Assembly (NCBI GenBank): GCA_038093975.1
Contig: JBBPTG010000002.1
Location: forward strand, 434,001-498,000
Source: Chalciporus piperatus
Lineage: Eukaryota > Basidiomycota > Agaricomycetes > Boletales > Boletaceae
DNA length: 64,000 nucleotides
Direction of reading: 5' to 3'
Shown here: positions 48,364 to 61,665 of the stretch, one piece after another
How positions within the stretch are numbered: the stretch's first letter is position 1
How the letters are laid out: every line of letters starts with the position of its first letter
Notes under the pieces: model-generated
The model's input: only the letters and a program-made list of their open reading frames with translations
Database searches by the model: none
Told to the model about the DNA's origin: nothing
Translations under genes and position numbers: made by a program

Positions 48364-51300
48364 CTATAGTTTGCCCTTGCCCTTCCCGTTTCTTCTAACG
48401 TCAGTCGAAGGCGACAGCGTGGAGGCGGGATGACTGGGCGATGGTTCCCATATCCGAATCGTACAATCGTCAGAACACGACGCAAACATCCGCTCGTTCA
48501 GAGGATTCCATGCAACCGAATTCACGCTGCCCATACCGTGCCCCGGAAGGACCTCAAGCAGGACACCGGTATCTCGGTGCCAGACATAAACATTACGGTC
48601 TGACAAAATGATGTGAGGATTGGTCGGAGCGAACATAGCTGATCGCTCACCTTCACTTCCACTGACCACGAAATTATTGTCTATGCCTCCAAAGCAACTC
48701 CGAATAACATGGTGGCCTTGGCGTTGCCCAGTAAATTTGCGCGCAAGCCGACCTTCATTCAGGTCCCATAAGTGCACCTCCTAGATAGAACCACTTGAGT
48801 ACATAAGGTGGAACCATAATGCCAACGGTTCTTACATCTGGTGCATGGTTAATTAGGGCGAACTGTGAGTTATCTGAAATCTTCACACTCGTGAGTTCAC
48901 CCTCCGTAGGAAGCGACCTGCATAGATAAATCAGAGCGATTGGGAATGTTAGATGGCATAACTCACAGCTCAATGGTCTTGGTCTTCAAGTCATATACGA
49001 GCATCCGATTCTCCGACTGCCGAGACCCATTCGCCGTAACACCATTCCCACTATTTGTCGGAGGTGGTGTCGGTTCTCGGCTGACTCCTCGAGCAACCTC
49101 TGAGGCTGTAGGCGGTATTGCAACGTAGTCCATGCCAATTGTTACAAGTCTCGTCATGTCAGGGGTGACAGCCATATCAGTGACGCGCATGGGTACACCG
49201 GCCCAGTCATCCCGAAGTTTCCCAGTCATATCCTTAGGGGAAATAAGATGCACTCAGAATGCATTGGTGAATTTAACATACCCATGAAAAAATTCTGCGA
49301 TCCAAGCTTGCAGACATGAATCCCGAACTATCTGGTAACCACACAAGCGAGGACACAGTTTCTGAATGCGAGTCAAGAGTGTGTATACATTTCCCAGTCT
49401 AGTGGGACATGGTAAAGCTGGATGGCACGATAACACGAGGCATCACTTACCTTGGTATCCCAAAGTAATATTAGATGATCCGCAGTGGTGGCCAAGATTG
49501 AATCGTCAAGTGACCATGCCAAGGCACCGACGGGGAATGGATGTTCCCGGAGAGTGAACTCCACAACACATTCACGGGAAGAAGGTTCAGCATCTGACTG
49601 TGGATGTCGAGAGTCAGCTTAGATCTCACAGGATAAGACGAAATACTTGCCCCAACCCGCCAGATGATAGCTGTCTTGTCTTTACTTGCACTAGCCAAGC
49701 GTAGGCCATCATGACTCCAGGCCACATTCCACACTTCGTCAGTATGTACATCGAGTATAGTGGTGGTCACGCAAGGGAAAATCTCTCTGTCACAATGATG
49801 ATCAGAGAATAGCGAGAAAGAAGCAGCGTTCATGGGCGCATTGTGATATAAGCAATGGTCTCTTTGATAATGTCTTGACTGCGTTAGAAGGGTGGCAAGC
49901 CGCCGGGAGGGGATCATGGTGGTAGAGGGTATGAAGTCTATCCAGGGTGTGTCTCGGCGTTAGCGTGGAACACAGGTTATATGCCATATGACTCACGTTG
50001 CAATTCAGATAGCAGTGTGCTTCGGGACGTCCCAGACGCACCATCCCAAGATGCGTGTCGTCTCAAGTCCGCAGGATTCGAACACATTATCAAACTGTAA
50101 GGGTGATTATCAGTACGCCAGACGGCTGTCTGTACCTACAGGCCTACCTGGATAATGCATGTAGTTGCTCTGGATCTGTGCTTAGAGGGGCCAACTCGTT
50201 ACGTAGGACCTGCAAAGCCGCTGTAGTTTTCTGTGCCTCCAATAACTCCAGATATTTCTGTTGCCCAATCAGAAAGTGCGCCTCCTGGGAATAGATGTGT
50301 GTCAGACTCGTCAAATTCTATTACAAAGAGGCGTTCCAATCATACCCAAAGGGCCTCTTCGTCTGCTGCAGTGAGGTGCGACAGCAGCGATTCTGCAGCT
50401 GCCCATTCTCCGTTAAGAATATGCTGACGGAACTCGGTCACCTCTGGTGCCTCCAAGGAGTAGCCTGACTCGGCTTCAAGGGTGGCGGCAGACTCACTGG
50501 AGTAGTTGAGTTCAGAATAGGGTGGAGGACAGAGACAAATGTTGACTCACATATAACCTACATCTCGTAGACTCTGTATAACTAATCTCACAAATTCTTC
50601 TCTGTCCACATAAGGATCATCATATAGCGTGGTCCCTGGCAGAGATACGCGAGCTACAGCAGAGGTGCGTTTGGAAACACCATTGCTCATCGGTGACGAT
50701 CCGTTGACGGAGCCATTGGCCTTGGACGTGGTGAATCCATTCATGTTGGTGAGGCCATTAGAGAAACCGGCTCTATCCAACGTGCTGGTGGAGGGGCCAG
50801 CCTCCAGGGCAGAATTGATGGACAGAGATGAAGTTAAAGCTTTGTCGGAACAAGGGATATGCATCGTATCTGTTGAGGAATCTTGCACACGAAGACTGCG
50901 GTCAATAGCGGTGAGGGAGGTGGTGTCGGAGGCGACGGTGCTTGCACTGTCAACTCTTTGTCTCTTATATGCCCTGACTGGGTCTGTTAACAATAATGAA
51001 GTAAGCCCAAACATCAAGCGATACCCTCAGTGTACGAAAGGTGAGTACCGAACAAGATCGAGACCTTACCTGACGAAGCAGCAGGGGGTGCGTCACCCTC
51101 GCAGTCCTCTACGAGAGCACGGCGACGTGTAGCAGGGACCAAAGAAGTGGGGGGCGGTGTTTGGAGAATCAACTGACTTGGCGCGGAGGACGTGGAAGTG
51201 ATTTGGCTCGACTCTGTAGTGGATTCCAGCCTTGAAGAAGGTTCTTGGCGTGTAGGAGTGTCCTGAGCAATGTCCAGGAGAGTAATTGGATCAATGGTGA

Positions 51301-51484
51301 CTAGTAGGCTGTTTCGTTGTTCGGGCTGACATGTAGCGCCTGCAGCGTTGCTACAGCAAATCCGTAATGTTCCTGGCAGACAATGACGGTCAATGGCAGA
51401 GAATGAATGTGTAAAGGCCTTGGTCTCGCTGCTCCAGCAACTGGAGGCATGGCTCACAACCAATAAAGGAATGCAACCCCCCAT
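48364..51484 (-). CDS. GID7: WD40 protein of the GID/CTLH ubiquitin ligase (WDR26/GID7-like)
   Basis: The N-terminal half contains EEFVRLVIQSLRDVGY, then a helical LisH/CTLH-like part (GYSLEAPEVTEFRQHILNGE, WAAAESLLSH, AHFLIGQQKYLELLEAQKT, VLRNELAPLSTDPEQL). The C-terminal half holds WD40 repeats: DEVWNVAWSHDGLRLASASK, LREHPFPVGALAWSLDDSIL, MHLWDLNEGRLARKFTGQRQ and VNSVAWNPLNERMFASCSDD. The end is KGKGKL. This order is typical of WDR26/GID7, a scaffold of the CTLH E3 ligase. A serine/threonine-rich region precedes the LisH part. The start at 51484 is uncertain: the first exon reads poorly and a further upstream exon is possible. Many introns were not placed exactly. Confidence 0.8.
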
Positions 51485-52363
51485 TTACGAGGGGGGTCTA
51501 CCTACCGCTTGCCGAGTGCCTTGTATCTTTGAACCCACACAGACCCATTGTACTCTTGTGATTCACGTTATATCATTTGTCATAAATTGCCAGCGACCTC
51601 ACATTGCAAGGGACAGAAAACATTATCGTTACTCTCCAAGTCGCCAGCCTGAAAACGCTTGCGTTGAGTCTATCTTTTTTTTCTCGCTCCGATGCCAGCC
51701 TACTCTTAATTATCTTGTGATTGCATCTCGCCGGAGTTATTACGATGATGCACGAAGCCAGGAGAAATCTGACACGACACGCGGCATCTACGCATAGTTA
51801 TTGCGTATTCAAGCACGATTACTGGAGTTCCTCCGAAGTGTCGGTTCGGCGCGACCGAAAATCCCCGGCAGCTTCAGTCGAGAGATATCGATCACTGTAA
51901 CTACTCCTTATCTTGGAGCTCGACTTGAAAATTCCGTAGTAACACATCGAGACTGTAATGGAAGAACTATTACTGCGAGGGCGAATTTGATGAAACTCCG
52001 TAAAAAAAAAAAAGTATGCGGCATGAAGATGATATGCGAGAGTATTGTAGGTTTCGTGTGCGAGAGCGATATATAACAAATGCGCCATGTATCGGGCAAA
52101 GTTGCCTATGATGGTATGAGTTCCGTAAGTTTTCTGAAGTCGATGACCTGGTGTTCTTGATATATAGATATAGTACCTAGGAATGAAATAGCAGACGAGT
52201 AGGGAGTTATGCTGAAGTGATTTTGGGATGCTGGAGGGGTGGAGTGGAGTGAAATGATGATCGTAGGCACAGCCTGCAGTTCGTGTCCTCGGGCCCTGCG
52301 AAGAATGGGATTTTGGAGTATCGTCGGGAAGATCAGGACACCCCAGCACATGACCGTCCAAGG
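51485..52363. other. Intergenic, no gene supported
   Basis: This 879-bp gap contains an A-rich run near 52004-52015 and overlapping open frames on the minus strand with no family character. It is read as the 3' end of the gene at 52364 plus the promoter of the WDR26-like gene. Confidence 0.45.
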
Positions 52364-53602
52364 CTACCAACGCCCTGCAGCACGCCCCCGCTCCTTCAGG
52401 CCACTGCGCCCGTTTCCGTAGCCAGGCGCATCGCGCGACGACAGTTGTCCTTCGAGTTCGCGTGTGCGGTAACGGCCACGCCTGTCATTTTGGGCAGTAA
52501 CACCAGCAATCAGCGCTGGGTCCTCAAACTCCTGCATCGAGTGGATCATCTTAGGAAGCGGAGAGCTGTTTCGTCGAGCGGTAGGCCGACCCCTCGACAG
52601 CGGAGCACAGGACCAATCAAAGACTTGCTCAACACTGGCTCGGCTATCTTGACGCCCACGAAGCTCGGGCGCCATAGTACTCGAAGAAGTTCGAGAACGT
52701 GAGTCGGAGTTTCGTGATGTCTGTGGTTCGCTGTGTCGACCGTGTGGCATAGATTGCTCTAGCGTGGAACGCAAACCGGACGCAGTAAGCAATGAAGCTA
52801 ATTTTGGGGTCGAAGGGGAAGGTCTGGAGTTAAGGCTAACGACGTTGCCCGAAGAAGCGAGTTCCTCCGATCGCTGGGGAGAGCTTATCTGCAGAAGCGA
52901 GAAATACGCTGGCAGACTCGCACGGTTGCGGCTCCTTTTGGTTTTGGAAGTGACAGTGGACTTGTCCTTCTCTCGCTCTCGTGCAGAGGTGGGCGGCTCA
53001 TGTCGACTCGGAAGGGAAGGTTCTTGCGCAAATTCAACGTCGTCCTCGGGTGGCGAGGAAACGTGAACGAAAGAGGAACTTGAAGAAGTGCGGCAATGCA
53101 AAAGGGGGATCAAAGAATGGTGATTGGTTGTGGATGGTCGACGAGTGTACATCAAACTGGATGATTTTGATGAATGATGGGAACCCGTAGAGCGAACCGA
53201 GGCATCAATGCCGCCCTCGCCTTCGTAAGCAGAATCATCATCGATTCCAACGACAGGTTCGTCCTCGTCGGCGTCGGTGAAGACGGACCAAGAGACAGAG
53301 GATGTCGAAGAGGACGAAGTGGAATATCTGTCGCGCTTCCGGAAGTTGCTCAATGCATTGCCGAGAGCGGAAGGCATCAATGCGGGTACTTCGCCGCCAA
53401 CAGCGTAGTCGATGTGCGGGGAAGAGAGAGCGCTGCTGGCGGAGGAGATAGAAGGGGAGTTGTGAACGTCCTGAGTCTCGCAGTCATCACTGCAGTATGC
53501 ACGACTTTTTGGCACATTAGAGATGAACAAGACATTCTGAAAGGAAAACTACCTGTCGTCGGGGAGCTGTCGCCCGCATGTGAGGCATATCTCCTCAAAC
53601 AT
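52364..53602 (-). CDS. Small zinc-motif protein with serine-rich tail, function unknown
   Basis: A short first exon at 53602 encodes MFEEICLTCGRQLPDD and joins after an intron of about 48 nt to SRAYCSDDCETQDVHNSPS. The result is a compact CX2C ... CX3C zinc motif at the very N-terminus (CLTC and CSDDC). It is followed by ISSASSALSSPHIDYAVGG, VPALMPSALGNALSN and a long Ser/Arg-rich low-complexity region with conserved-looking islands (SSVSWSVFTDADEDEP, HSLIPLLHCRTSSSSS, NRASLPAYFSLLQI). I recall similar Agaricomycete proteins but cannot name a function. The nearest reading is a cytosolic or nuclear regulatory protein. Without the first exon the zinc motif would be lost and a false start used. 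Confidence 0.72.
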
Positions 53603-55125
53603 GAAGAACAAAGGCTAATTAGATGGAGAGGATGTCGGGCGGGATACGACGTCAAAGACGACGAGGATTGATGGATAGCGGGACGTTGAAAGAAGGGATG
53701 CGGCACTGGCCAAGGACCTTAAATATGGGGACGGCACAGGAGGAATGGAAATTTCACAAATTGGAGTAATTTCGAAGGAAATGACTCAAAGGAGACAAGA
53801 CCATGTCCATGTCACATGTGACTCACAGGAATGGGATAGATTAAGTAAACCAAATATTCCATCTAATCTAACCGCGGCGGTAGCAACTTTTCTCACTTCT
53901 TTACTTGAATTGATAGATGTCTTGGGACTGTTGCGGTCGTCAGTCCTGCGAACATGCAAGTACCCGCATAGGATTCCCGCCTTCTACATTTATTAAGCCC
54001 ATGCGGTGGTTGCTGATCGTGAGTTTCCTGGATCGACGATCGCACGTTTGATTGCGTGACCTTTGCATCAATTTCATTCGAGTTTCCTGCGTGGCTTGTA
54101 TTATTACGTCACAGTGACGAGCCTAGTGAGAGTGATTCCGCAGCGACCTCCATCATGGTCATGCGAGATGGCGGTAATGTGGCGACCGGGCGGGTTTCGT
54201 GACCCACTGAGAAACTTGAACTCATCCGTCCGAGTCACGGCCGAGCCCAGGGCCACCGCGCCATTGAGTACCTTCCACGTTGTCCCACGGACACAAATGG
54301 CATGGACACAAACGTGAGTACTCCGATTCAAGGTGGCATTTTGGCACGTTGTTGCCTGTCCAGGTTGTCCGTTTCAGCTTGGGGTCAACTCACTACCATT
54401 GGCCACGCCGTCAAAAAAATTCGCAGCCACACTCTCGATTGGTTTCCCTAGACCGATGAAAACATAGGCGCTGTTCTCAAGCATGGCACCCAAGGGACGC
54501 CCTGACATGGAAATACATAGAATGAACGTCGGACCCATGCCATGATTTCTTGCACAAAATCTAGCGTTCATCACACGTGTATCCACCCAGCCTGATATCG
54601 AGAGGTGCTACCATTAAGTATCGAGGCTGATCTGAGTCTAATATCCAGATTCTAGACTCCATGATCAAGGACCTTCTGCCGCGGCGCCCAGAATGACTTG
54701 CCTTGTTTTTGTTAGGATGGTCCCCTGATGATCGATGATCCTTGTCATCGGTTTCACACAGTAGTGACAGTTCAAAGACCTTGTTACCCCACATCGCTGG
54801 CCTTTCCCCGTTCGGTAAAATAATGGGACCCAGGTGCTGATAAATATAAGTATACCTGACAAGCTGCGTACCATGCCCTGGCCATGTGAGGTTACAGGGT
54901 CTGTTCCCTGACGACTATTCATAGCAGTACATATCTATCTATCCTCAGCAGACAGTTCAGAGAAACGCAGATCAACCCCGGAATTTCGCAAGGGACCTAA
55001 ATGATACCACAACGTAAATCGGTGGGGAGGGGAAGGTTCAAACATGTGTAACCCATGTGCAAGCCAAAATGAGCAAAACAGGCAGGTTCGAGCTTGGAAA
55101 TACTCGATCAGTAGTCATAGGGAAC
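53603..55125. other. Longest intergenic stretch, only weak coding signal
   Basis: This 1.5-kb region separates the zinc-motif gene from the VPS54 stop. Minus-strand frames at 54104-54331, 54374-54586 and 54561-54794 could be exons of a small gene (one reads LGKPIESVAANFFDG), but no junctions or motifs support this firmly. A relic gene is possible. Confidence 0.4.
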
Positions 55126-58100
55126 TCAGGGATAACCATTGCCCTCAGGAGAATCTCGGGATGCATGCATGGAGGGCGGCGGGGAGGAGACGGGATCCAA
55201 AATCACCTGGAGTGTTTCATCACTTTGGGATGAGTTACCCTGCAATCCATTGCTATCCGAAGGTATGGGCACTGGTCTCATGTGACCTCGTAGTGCCGGA
55301 CTGCGGGAGCTGCCACGAGGTGGTGGGATCACCCGATTCGGGTCTCCCTCCAAGTCTTCTACGGTATCAGGAGTCGGTAAGGGGAGTGGTAAGGGTGCAG
55401 GCACGGGGGATGGTAATGGCTTGTCCGGCTTAGAACTATCTCTCCGGAGGAGACCCCTGATTCGCTCATTGGGACCACCAGTAGCGCGGAAGTTGCCAAG
55501 TGTCGACTTGCGCGGTATCGTCTTCTCAGACACGAGGGTCTCGAGCATATTAGTGGGCGCAGAAACGTTCTTTAGCACCGACAGTTTCTGGTGCAAGAAT
55601 CGAGCGTCTGATAATATCCTTATTGGACAGTCAGTGGAGGCAGGTTAATTAACTTTACCGGTGGGACACACCTGTCCTTGGCTTCCTGACTCTGTAACTC
55701 GATCTTGGCATACTCTTCTGAGAGGCGGTGATTGATCGCAGCGAAGACCTGCGACATCACATACTACATTCAGGTTTCTTGATTTGTCAGTGTAAAAAGC
55801 CGGATGCTCAACGGACGAACCTCCACGATAGGCGAAGACAAGTACCGTGAAAGAACTTTGTGCAGCGTGACCGTTTCTTTGATCAATAGTTCCATATAGT
55901 CGTTGACACCATTCCCCTCCTTTGGGATTTCCCAGTTTACGGCCTACGTATTTGTAAGTTATTATTGCGCCGGCCGAAGGTTGCGTGGCGGTGGACTGAC
56001 CTGCAATGACTTGACGTGTGCACTAATTCTGTCACCCATAATAGCGATCAACTTGGAGTGGATCTCATTCTGGTGCTCTTGGAAATCCTGTTACCGGGCC
56101 GGTAGATGTCGGTCACGATGGGTCCTGAGCTGACTGACTCAAACTTGGACTTGAACTCACCCGTTTCAATTTATCAAATTCAACCAGCATTACTGCCTGG
56201 TTTGGACTGAGATGGCGCCGGAAAGTTTCCCGCACGTATGGAATCAAAGCCACCATAATGGAGAGTGACTGAGAGGCAAGAGCTAGATCGGCGAAGAGAA
56301 TGTTTGTACGTGATTGGACGTGATGTTCTGCAACAAAGAGTATAAAGATACCGACCAAGATGTTTTGCCGTGATATTCCTCAAGCCAGCGGACCTCATGG
56401 CACCTGCTCCCAGGACTACTTGACAGGTCCTAGAGTTGAACGCCTTAAGGAATTCGATGACTCGGCTCATCGTATCCGTGTTCAACATCGGAAGATTGAC
56501 CACGAGCTTCAGGTATTCCAGTAGGAGTCCTAGAACGGCGCCAGTAGCCGAAACGCAGAAATAAGGCCTCTCTTCGATACGGATGTATTTCGCGGATGGA
56601 GCTACGGAGCCATTCGCTTTTCCAAGAGTGGGTGAAGCAACTCCATTCGTCGAAGGGGAAAGTGGAGGAGGCGGTGTTGACTCGCCCCCCATGAGGAGGT
56701 CAGGGGAATCACGAACGGCCGAATCAACTAACACATCAGTGGCGTGCTGGACCGCGGAAGGGACCTCCATTTGATTCCATTGTTCGTCCTCCACTAACTT
56801 AGCTGATTGATTGATCCGCAATTGATGGAAGGCTTGCAGGAACAATTTGGCCTTTACGGATCAAAGAAAAAAGGTTCGCGTCATGATCAGTGTTTATGAG
56901 GGGAAGCAAGGACGTGCTATCCTACCTGGCCCAGTATGACCCCTCTCAGCCCCATGATCATACGGCGACAAATTACTTCGCACTTGATAACAAAGTCCCA
57001 CGACTGGTTAAAGAACACCAGGAAGCTCGACAGATCCAGTTGAGCGTGTTGCTCTGACCGGTACCCAATAACTTTGGCCACAAGTTTGTTAGAAAGATCC
57101 GCAGTCGAAGATAGGATATCCAACAATTCTTCTTGTACCGGCGGAAAGTCGGGGGATATCAGCATTGACCTTTCAAACCATGGTGAGATAGATGGGACGA
57201 TGCAAGGGACACGACATGACCCACCTTTGGCTCTCCAGTACATCCAGTAGAATGCTGTTCTGAATCTGTAGCCCCTCAATGCCGCTAAGAAGACTCGTGT
57301 ACACCTGGGAGATGATTGACAAGAACTCCGCCTGCGTCATTGAGCGTAAGAGGCCGGGAAGAACACTATGATCGTGTAAGATACACCACCCAAACATCAG
57401 ACGTGCACCACATGCCTCGTTCCACCTTTGGAGTTCTTTTCGTCGTCGTCCGACTCAAAGGATGGTAGATGCTAGCCATTGAATTTGAAAATCCTGAAAT
57501 TGTACTGCGAAGAAAGACGCTGCACTCACTCGTTGGATGATCCCTCTGACCTCGACCGTAACCACTTCTCGCCAAGAGATAGTGGCCTCCCTAATACCAT
57601 TCGTACGCAGAAGTCCGCGGACCAATGGTCTCAAACGGTCCTTCAAGGTCAAATTCACATCTGTGAGAGGTTTGGAGGTATCTGGATTGGCATTCACTCG
57701 GTCAAGTAAGTCAACCTTGAGCGCAGTCGCTAGATCTGTGGCTAGTGACAACGTTATCTCCGTGTTCATTACTTGAAGATGGGAAGGAAGGGAAGACAAA
57801 GCGGCCAAGGATGACAGGGGTATTGAAGGCGCAGTCCAGCGTCTGCTTGAACCTTCCTCTTCCAGAGATGGCGACTCTGGAGTTGGAGGAAGCGGAGATA
57901 GTACTCCGTCGGTTTGACGCGAACGGCGTTGAACGAGGGGCTTAGGAGGGGCATCAGGAGGAGACGGGTTCCAAAGTGTTTCGATGCTGTGAATCACATC
58001 CAGTGCTTCGCCCCACTGACCTGCGCCCACCAGGCCACGGGAAACGCCCGTCATTTCAACAACAGCACCGAGCTCTCGGACTCCTTCATTAACCGCTGCG

Positions 58101-59034
58101 AGATTTAGCAGTCTGCATTCCTTGCGGACAATCTCCAGACCACGCTTCGCACCGTTCTCGTCCAGGTCGTTGAGTAGACCGCGGAGTTTGGAGATACGAT
58201 CTAAACATTGCTCGGATTCTGTTTGCAAGTCTTGCAAGTTCGTCAGGGCGGCGAAGAAGGAGGTAGACCGGACGGAGATTTCCCGGACGAGATGCTGTTC
58301 GATGGTATCTGCATGGTGGGAAAGCTTCTCCAGTAACGGTAGGGAGTAAGAGAGGGAGGAGGGATCTGAGATGTGTCGGTCACCATCCTTGCGTTCCGTG
58401 ACAGCGTCAAAGGTAGCGGAATTTCCCAAATCGAAGCCAGGCAGGAAGAATACGGATGGAACGGTGTCGAGGGGAGTCAAGAGTCTGGTGAAGCGAGGTG
58501 TTCGAGGGGTAAAAGGGGTCTCCAAGGAAGTGCGTGAGGTGGAAGGGTCAACGCCTTCGTTGGGAGGGCTGGTGCTTCGGACGAAACGCTCCCATTCCGG
58601 TGTGATCGCGCGCAAGTATGAGTCAAAGTCCCTGCGCTTTACTCGTGGAAGGACTGCGGGGACTACGGAAGGGAGGAACGAGTGAGCCTTTGGAGGAGCC
58701 TGTGACTTGTGGGGGTTGTTGAGAATATTTGATATCGCTTTGGAAGGTCAGGGAGAGCACGGAGTATTGAGAGAGAGGAAATACCGTTGAACCCCTGGGA
58801 TGAGCTACTCCAGTCCCGATGAAGAGACGCGAGGTTGTATGCGGAAGCGTTTGCAAGGTCTAAGCGGGGAAGTGTGTTATACTGATCATGAGCACGACCT
58901 TCGGTGGTCTCTGAGATACTTGCTGGGCCCTTTTTACGCTCCCAGTTGAACCTGAACTGCGCTGGATGTGATAGGGTTGGGAGTGGGCCAAGCGGCGACG
59001 CTGGTCTTGACGGTGTCGACGAGTGCTCGGACAT
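55126..59034 (-). CDS. VPS54: VPS54, GARP tethering complex subunit
   Basis: The protein starts MSEHSSTPSRPASPLGPLPT and joins through an intron to AISNILNNPHKSQAPPKAHS, then KRRDFDSYLRAITPEWERFV and RSTSPPNEG. The coiled-coil Vps54 N-terminal region follows (LPLLEKLSHHADTIEQHLVR, SEQCLDRISKLRGLLNDLDE). The C-terminal domain has YFCVSATGAVLGLLLEYLKL, QVVLGAGAMRSAGLRNITAK, HLALASQSLSIMVALIPYVR and LSPNQAVMLVEFDKLKR, the Vps54 signature. GARP tethers endosome-derived vesicles at the trans-Golgi. It ends with a Pro/Ser-rich tail. About 149 bp separate its start from the divergent metaxin-like gene. Confidence 0.88.
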
Positions 59035-59183
59035 GTCGACGAAACCACGTCAGATCGAGGACGAACATCTGCGACGTGTTTAGTCCGATATTTCCTTTTG
59101 TGGTCAACTATATGTACCAAATGGTCAGGTTTGGTCCCAAATATGACCTGATATGGCATTTCCGGTGTCTTTTCTCATCCGCC

Positions 59184-60151
59184 ATGTCCTCGTCAGTGAC
59201 GCTGCCTGTGCCCGTACAGAAATTCTTTGCACGTTTCCCTCTGTACACCCATCCACCCGTGCAGGTACAGTCCCGCTATCTAACAGAAAAACCAGCGCTA
59301 TGGATAGCACCCCCAAGACTTTTCCAGGACGATACTCAGAGTGACCTACTCAGTGCAGACGTCGAGTGTCTCAAATGGCAGGCTTACCTTGCATTGCGCG
59401 GCATCACAGACATCGTCGTTCGATGGGATATATCCCCAGAAGGTGCCATTGATGGTCGTCTACCAAACTTGCATCTTCCCGACGTCCCCTCTCGTGTACT
59501 CTCCCCTCATAACATCCCTGGTTGGGTCGACACGCATCTCGGCACTTCAATCGACCCCCTGGAGGGCTATCGCGATCAGCAGGCAAAAGACGAGAGTCAC
59601 GCTTGGGTATCCCTGCTCGAGGGCACCGTGCACGCTACTTTGGTAGGTCTACCTCCTTCCTTATCCACCCACACTCATCTCCCCAATTCGTAGTCATTCT
59701 CACAGCCAAATCCATCCTATCTTTCAAAGCTATTCCAATCGAATTCCAGGAAATCACGCTCGTTGGAAACCGTTCTTAACCCGCCACCACCGCCCTTGAC
59801 TGGCTTCAGCTCCCTTGTTCCCGTTTTCGGAACGAACGTCGACCCTTCAGCTCTTCTCTCCCGGTATGCTGAAGCTATAACGTCACTCTCAGAACGTCTA
59901 GGCACAGGTAGATGGTTCCTTGGCTCAGAGTAAGGCGCCTCACTCCCTCACCCACGGTCCACTCCCTAACCTTCATTCGCAGAAACCCGACCGCTCTCGA
60001 TGCCCTCGCTTTCGCTTACCTCCACTGCATCCTTAATAGCACAGATACCATTCGCATACATGTCGCTCGTCGCGTCAATCTTGTCTCTTGGGAACATAGA
60101 GTGAGAGCTCAAGTTCAGCCTGCTTTTTGTCTCCCTGCGAGATCGTCCTAG
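59184..60151 (+). CDS. Metaxin/SAM37-like mitochondrial outer-membrane protein
   Basis: Three exons encode a protein starting MSSSVTLPVPVQKFFARFPL, with YTHPPVQVQSRYLTEKPALW near the N-terminus, DVECLKWQAYLALRGITDIV after it, and a GST-C-like C-terminal part (GRWFLGSENPTALDALAFAY). The thioredoxin/GST-like layout with a conserved LW, WQAYLALRG and FLG-NPTALDALAFAYL fits the metaxin family. Metaxins help insert beta-barrel proteins in the mitochondrial outer membrane. Introns follow HATL and split GSE/NPT. No C-terminal membrane anchor is visible in this model. Confidence 0.66.
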
Positions 60152-60240
60152 TCTATCAGTATATTAGGTTGTCGACAACAGCAGGTTTCTCCTAGGATCC
60201 ATTAATACTACTAGATTCGTGTCTCGCGTGTCTTCAGCGC

Positions 60241-61665
60241 TCAGTCCAAGTGACTTTCCTCCTTCCTATTTTCATTGCCATTGAGAATACCGTTTCCGTT
60301 CGTCTTGCCCTTGACAGGTTTCCCGGAGAACCGCTTTCGAAGAGCACTAATCATTTTCGTGAACCTGTCACCAAAGCCTCTCAGTGACGTCCAGGAGAAT
60401 GATCCCAGCGCCACTCACCAGAACCAGTTGAGGCACTGGAGCATGATATTGCTTGATCCATAGAAGATGACGTAAAACAATGGGAGTTGGGTATAGACAC
60501 CGTTCAATGTAACGAAAAAGTCATATGACTATAAAACAATTAGCAAGGCACTGAGCCCCGAGCGGAACATGCTCACCATCTTTCCACCCCAAAGTAGCCG
60601 GACAACAAGGAATGTGCCCAGCAAGGCAATTCCATTCACCAGCTGAAGCCGAGATCCGGTCTTCCCCATCTTGTCCAGGAACCTGTTTGGGTTACATGAC
60701 GGCTCACGGGTCACCGATGGGGTAAACGAAGACCTACCAGTTAGTGTTGAGGAAGATGGTGCTCCTAGAGCGCGTCAATACAAGCTAGCGCAATGGAACT
60801 TGACGGTGCACCTACACTTCCCAGAGTAGAAAACGGACACTATAGTATTGCACAAACGGCCGCTGTGGAGGTTGTCAAAGACGATATACTGCCAATAAAG
60901 AGACCCACTTACGGTTCCGAGAACGAAGGTGACAAGACACGCAACACCTAGAAGATAGGTGAGCAACACAGACGAGAAGCCCCAAGCAGACTTGCCATGA
61001 AGCACGAATCCAACCTCAGAGAAATGAACGATCGACTCGAGTGCATCCCAAACGAAATAACTGACAGGGCCGTGTCAAGAGAATGGTCCGGGATTTTGGG
61101 AGAGAACTCACCCAACAGAAATTGAAGTCAGAAAGCTAGCATCTGGGGATGAACCAAATGCACGGTCCCCGTCGAGACTCTCCGCGTGGAAACACCGTGA
61201 GGCCAATACGACAGCGACAAGCGCATGCACCTGCGAAACCACATGGGCGTCCCTATCAACAGTTCAGCACCAAAAGTGCCTATGAAGTGCACGGCGTTAC
61301 CAATTTCTACGCGTCCTCTTGTCTGCCTTTCCATACGACACTGGGAAGATCGTTCTGCTGATGGCTGGTGACAAGCTGATTTGCAAGACCGTGAAGAAGA
61401 ACCAGGATATGACGACAATGTCTGCACACTCTGCCAAGAGTGAGAAACCGTACTTTGTCGCCAGAGGACGCGCCAAGTCACGAATGGACTGCCGAAGTTC
61501 TGGGATCATGATAGGCAGAACGTGGATGGTACACAACGAAGGAGAGGAGACAAACAGCCCAATGGTGAGTGTGGCTGGAATTACCTCATGTTCATATGAC
61601 AGGACAAGGCAACCGAGACTTGACGACATCATCCGGGTCCAAAGAGGGTCGTGTGTTCCGAACAT
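60241..61665 (-). CDS. TLC-domain multi-pass membrane protein
   Basis: The protein has several hydrophobic helices and the TLC (TRAM-LAG1-CLN8) features NWDAHVVSQVHALVAVVLAS, SVGYFVWDALESIVHFSEVG and FVLHGKSAWGFSSVLLTYLL, with a conserved histidine in the second helix and the FVWD segment. Later parts include FLLWEVSTIFLNTNWFLDKM, LVNGIALLGTFLVVRLLWGG and a basic C-terminal tail ending NRKEESHLD. TLC proteins are ER or plasma-membrane proteins involved in lipid handling; ceramide synthase motifs are not seen, so it is closer to the TMEM56/FAM57 type. The start could also be the ATG at 61632. Confidence 0.75.
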
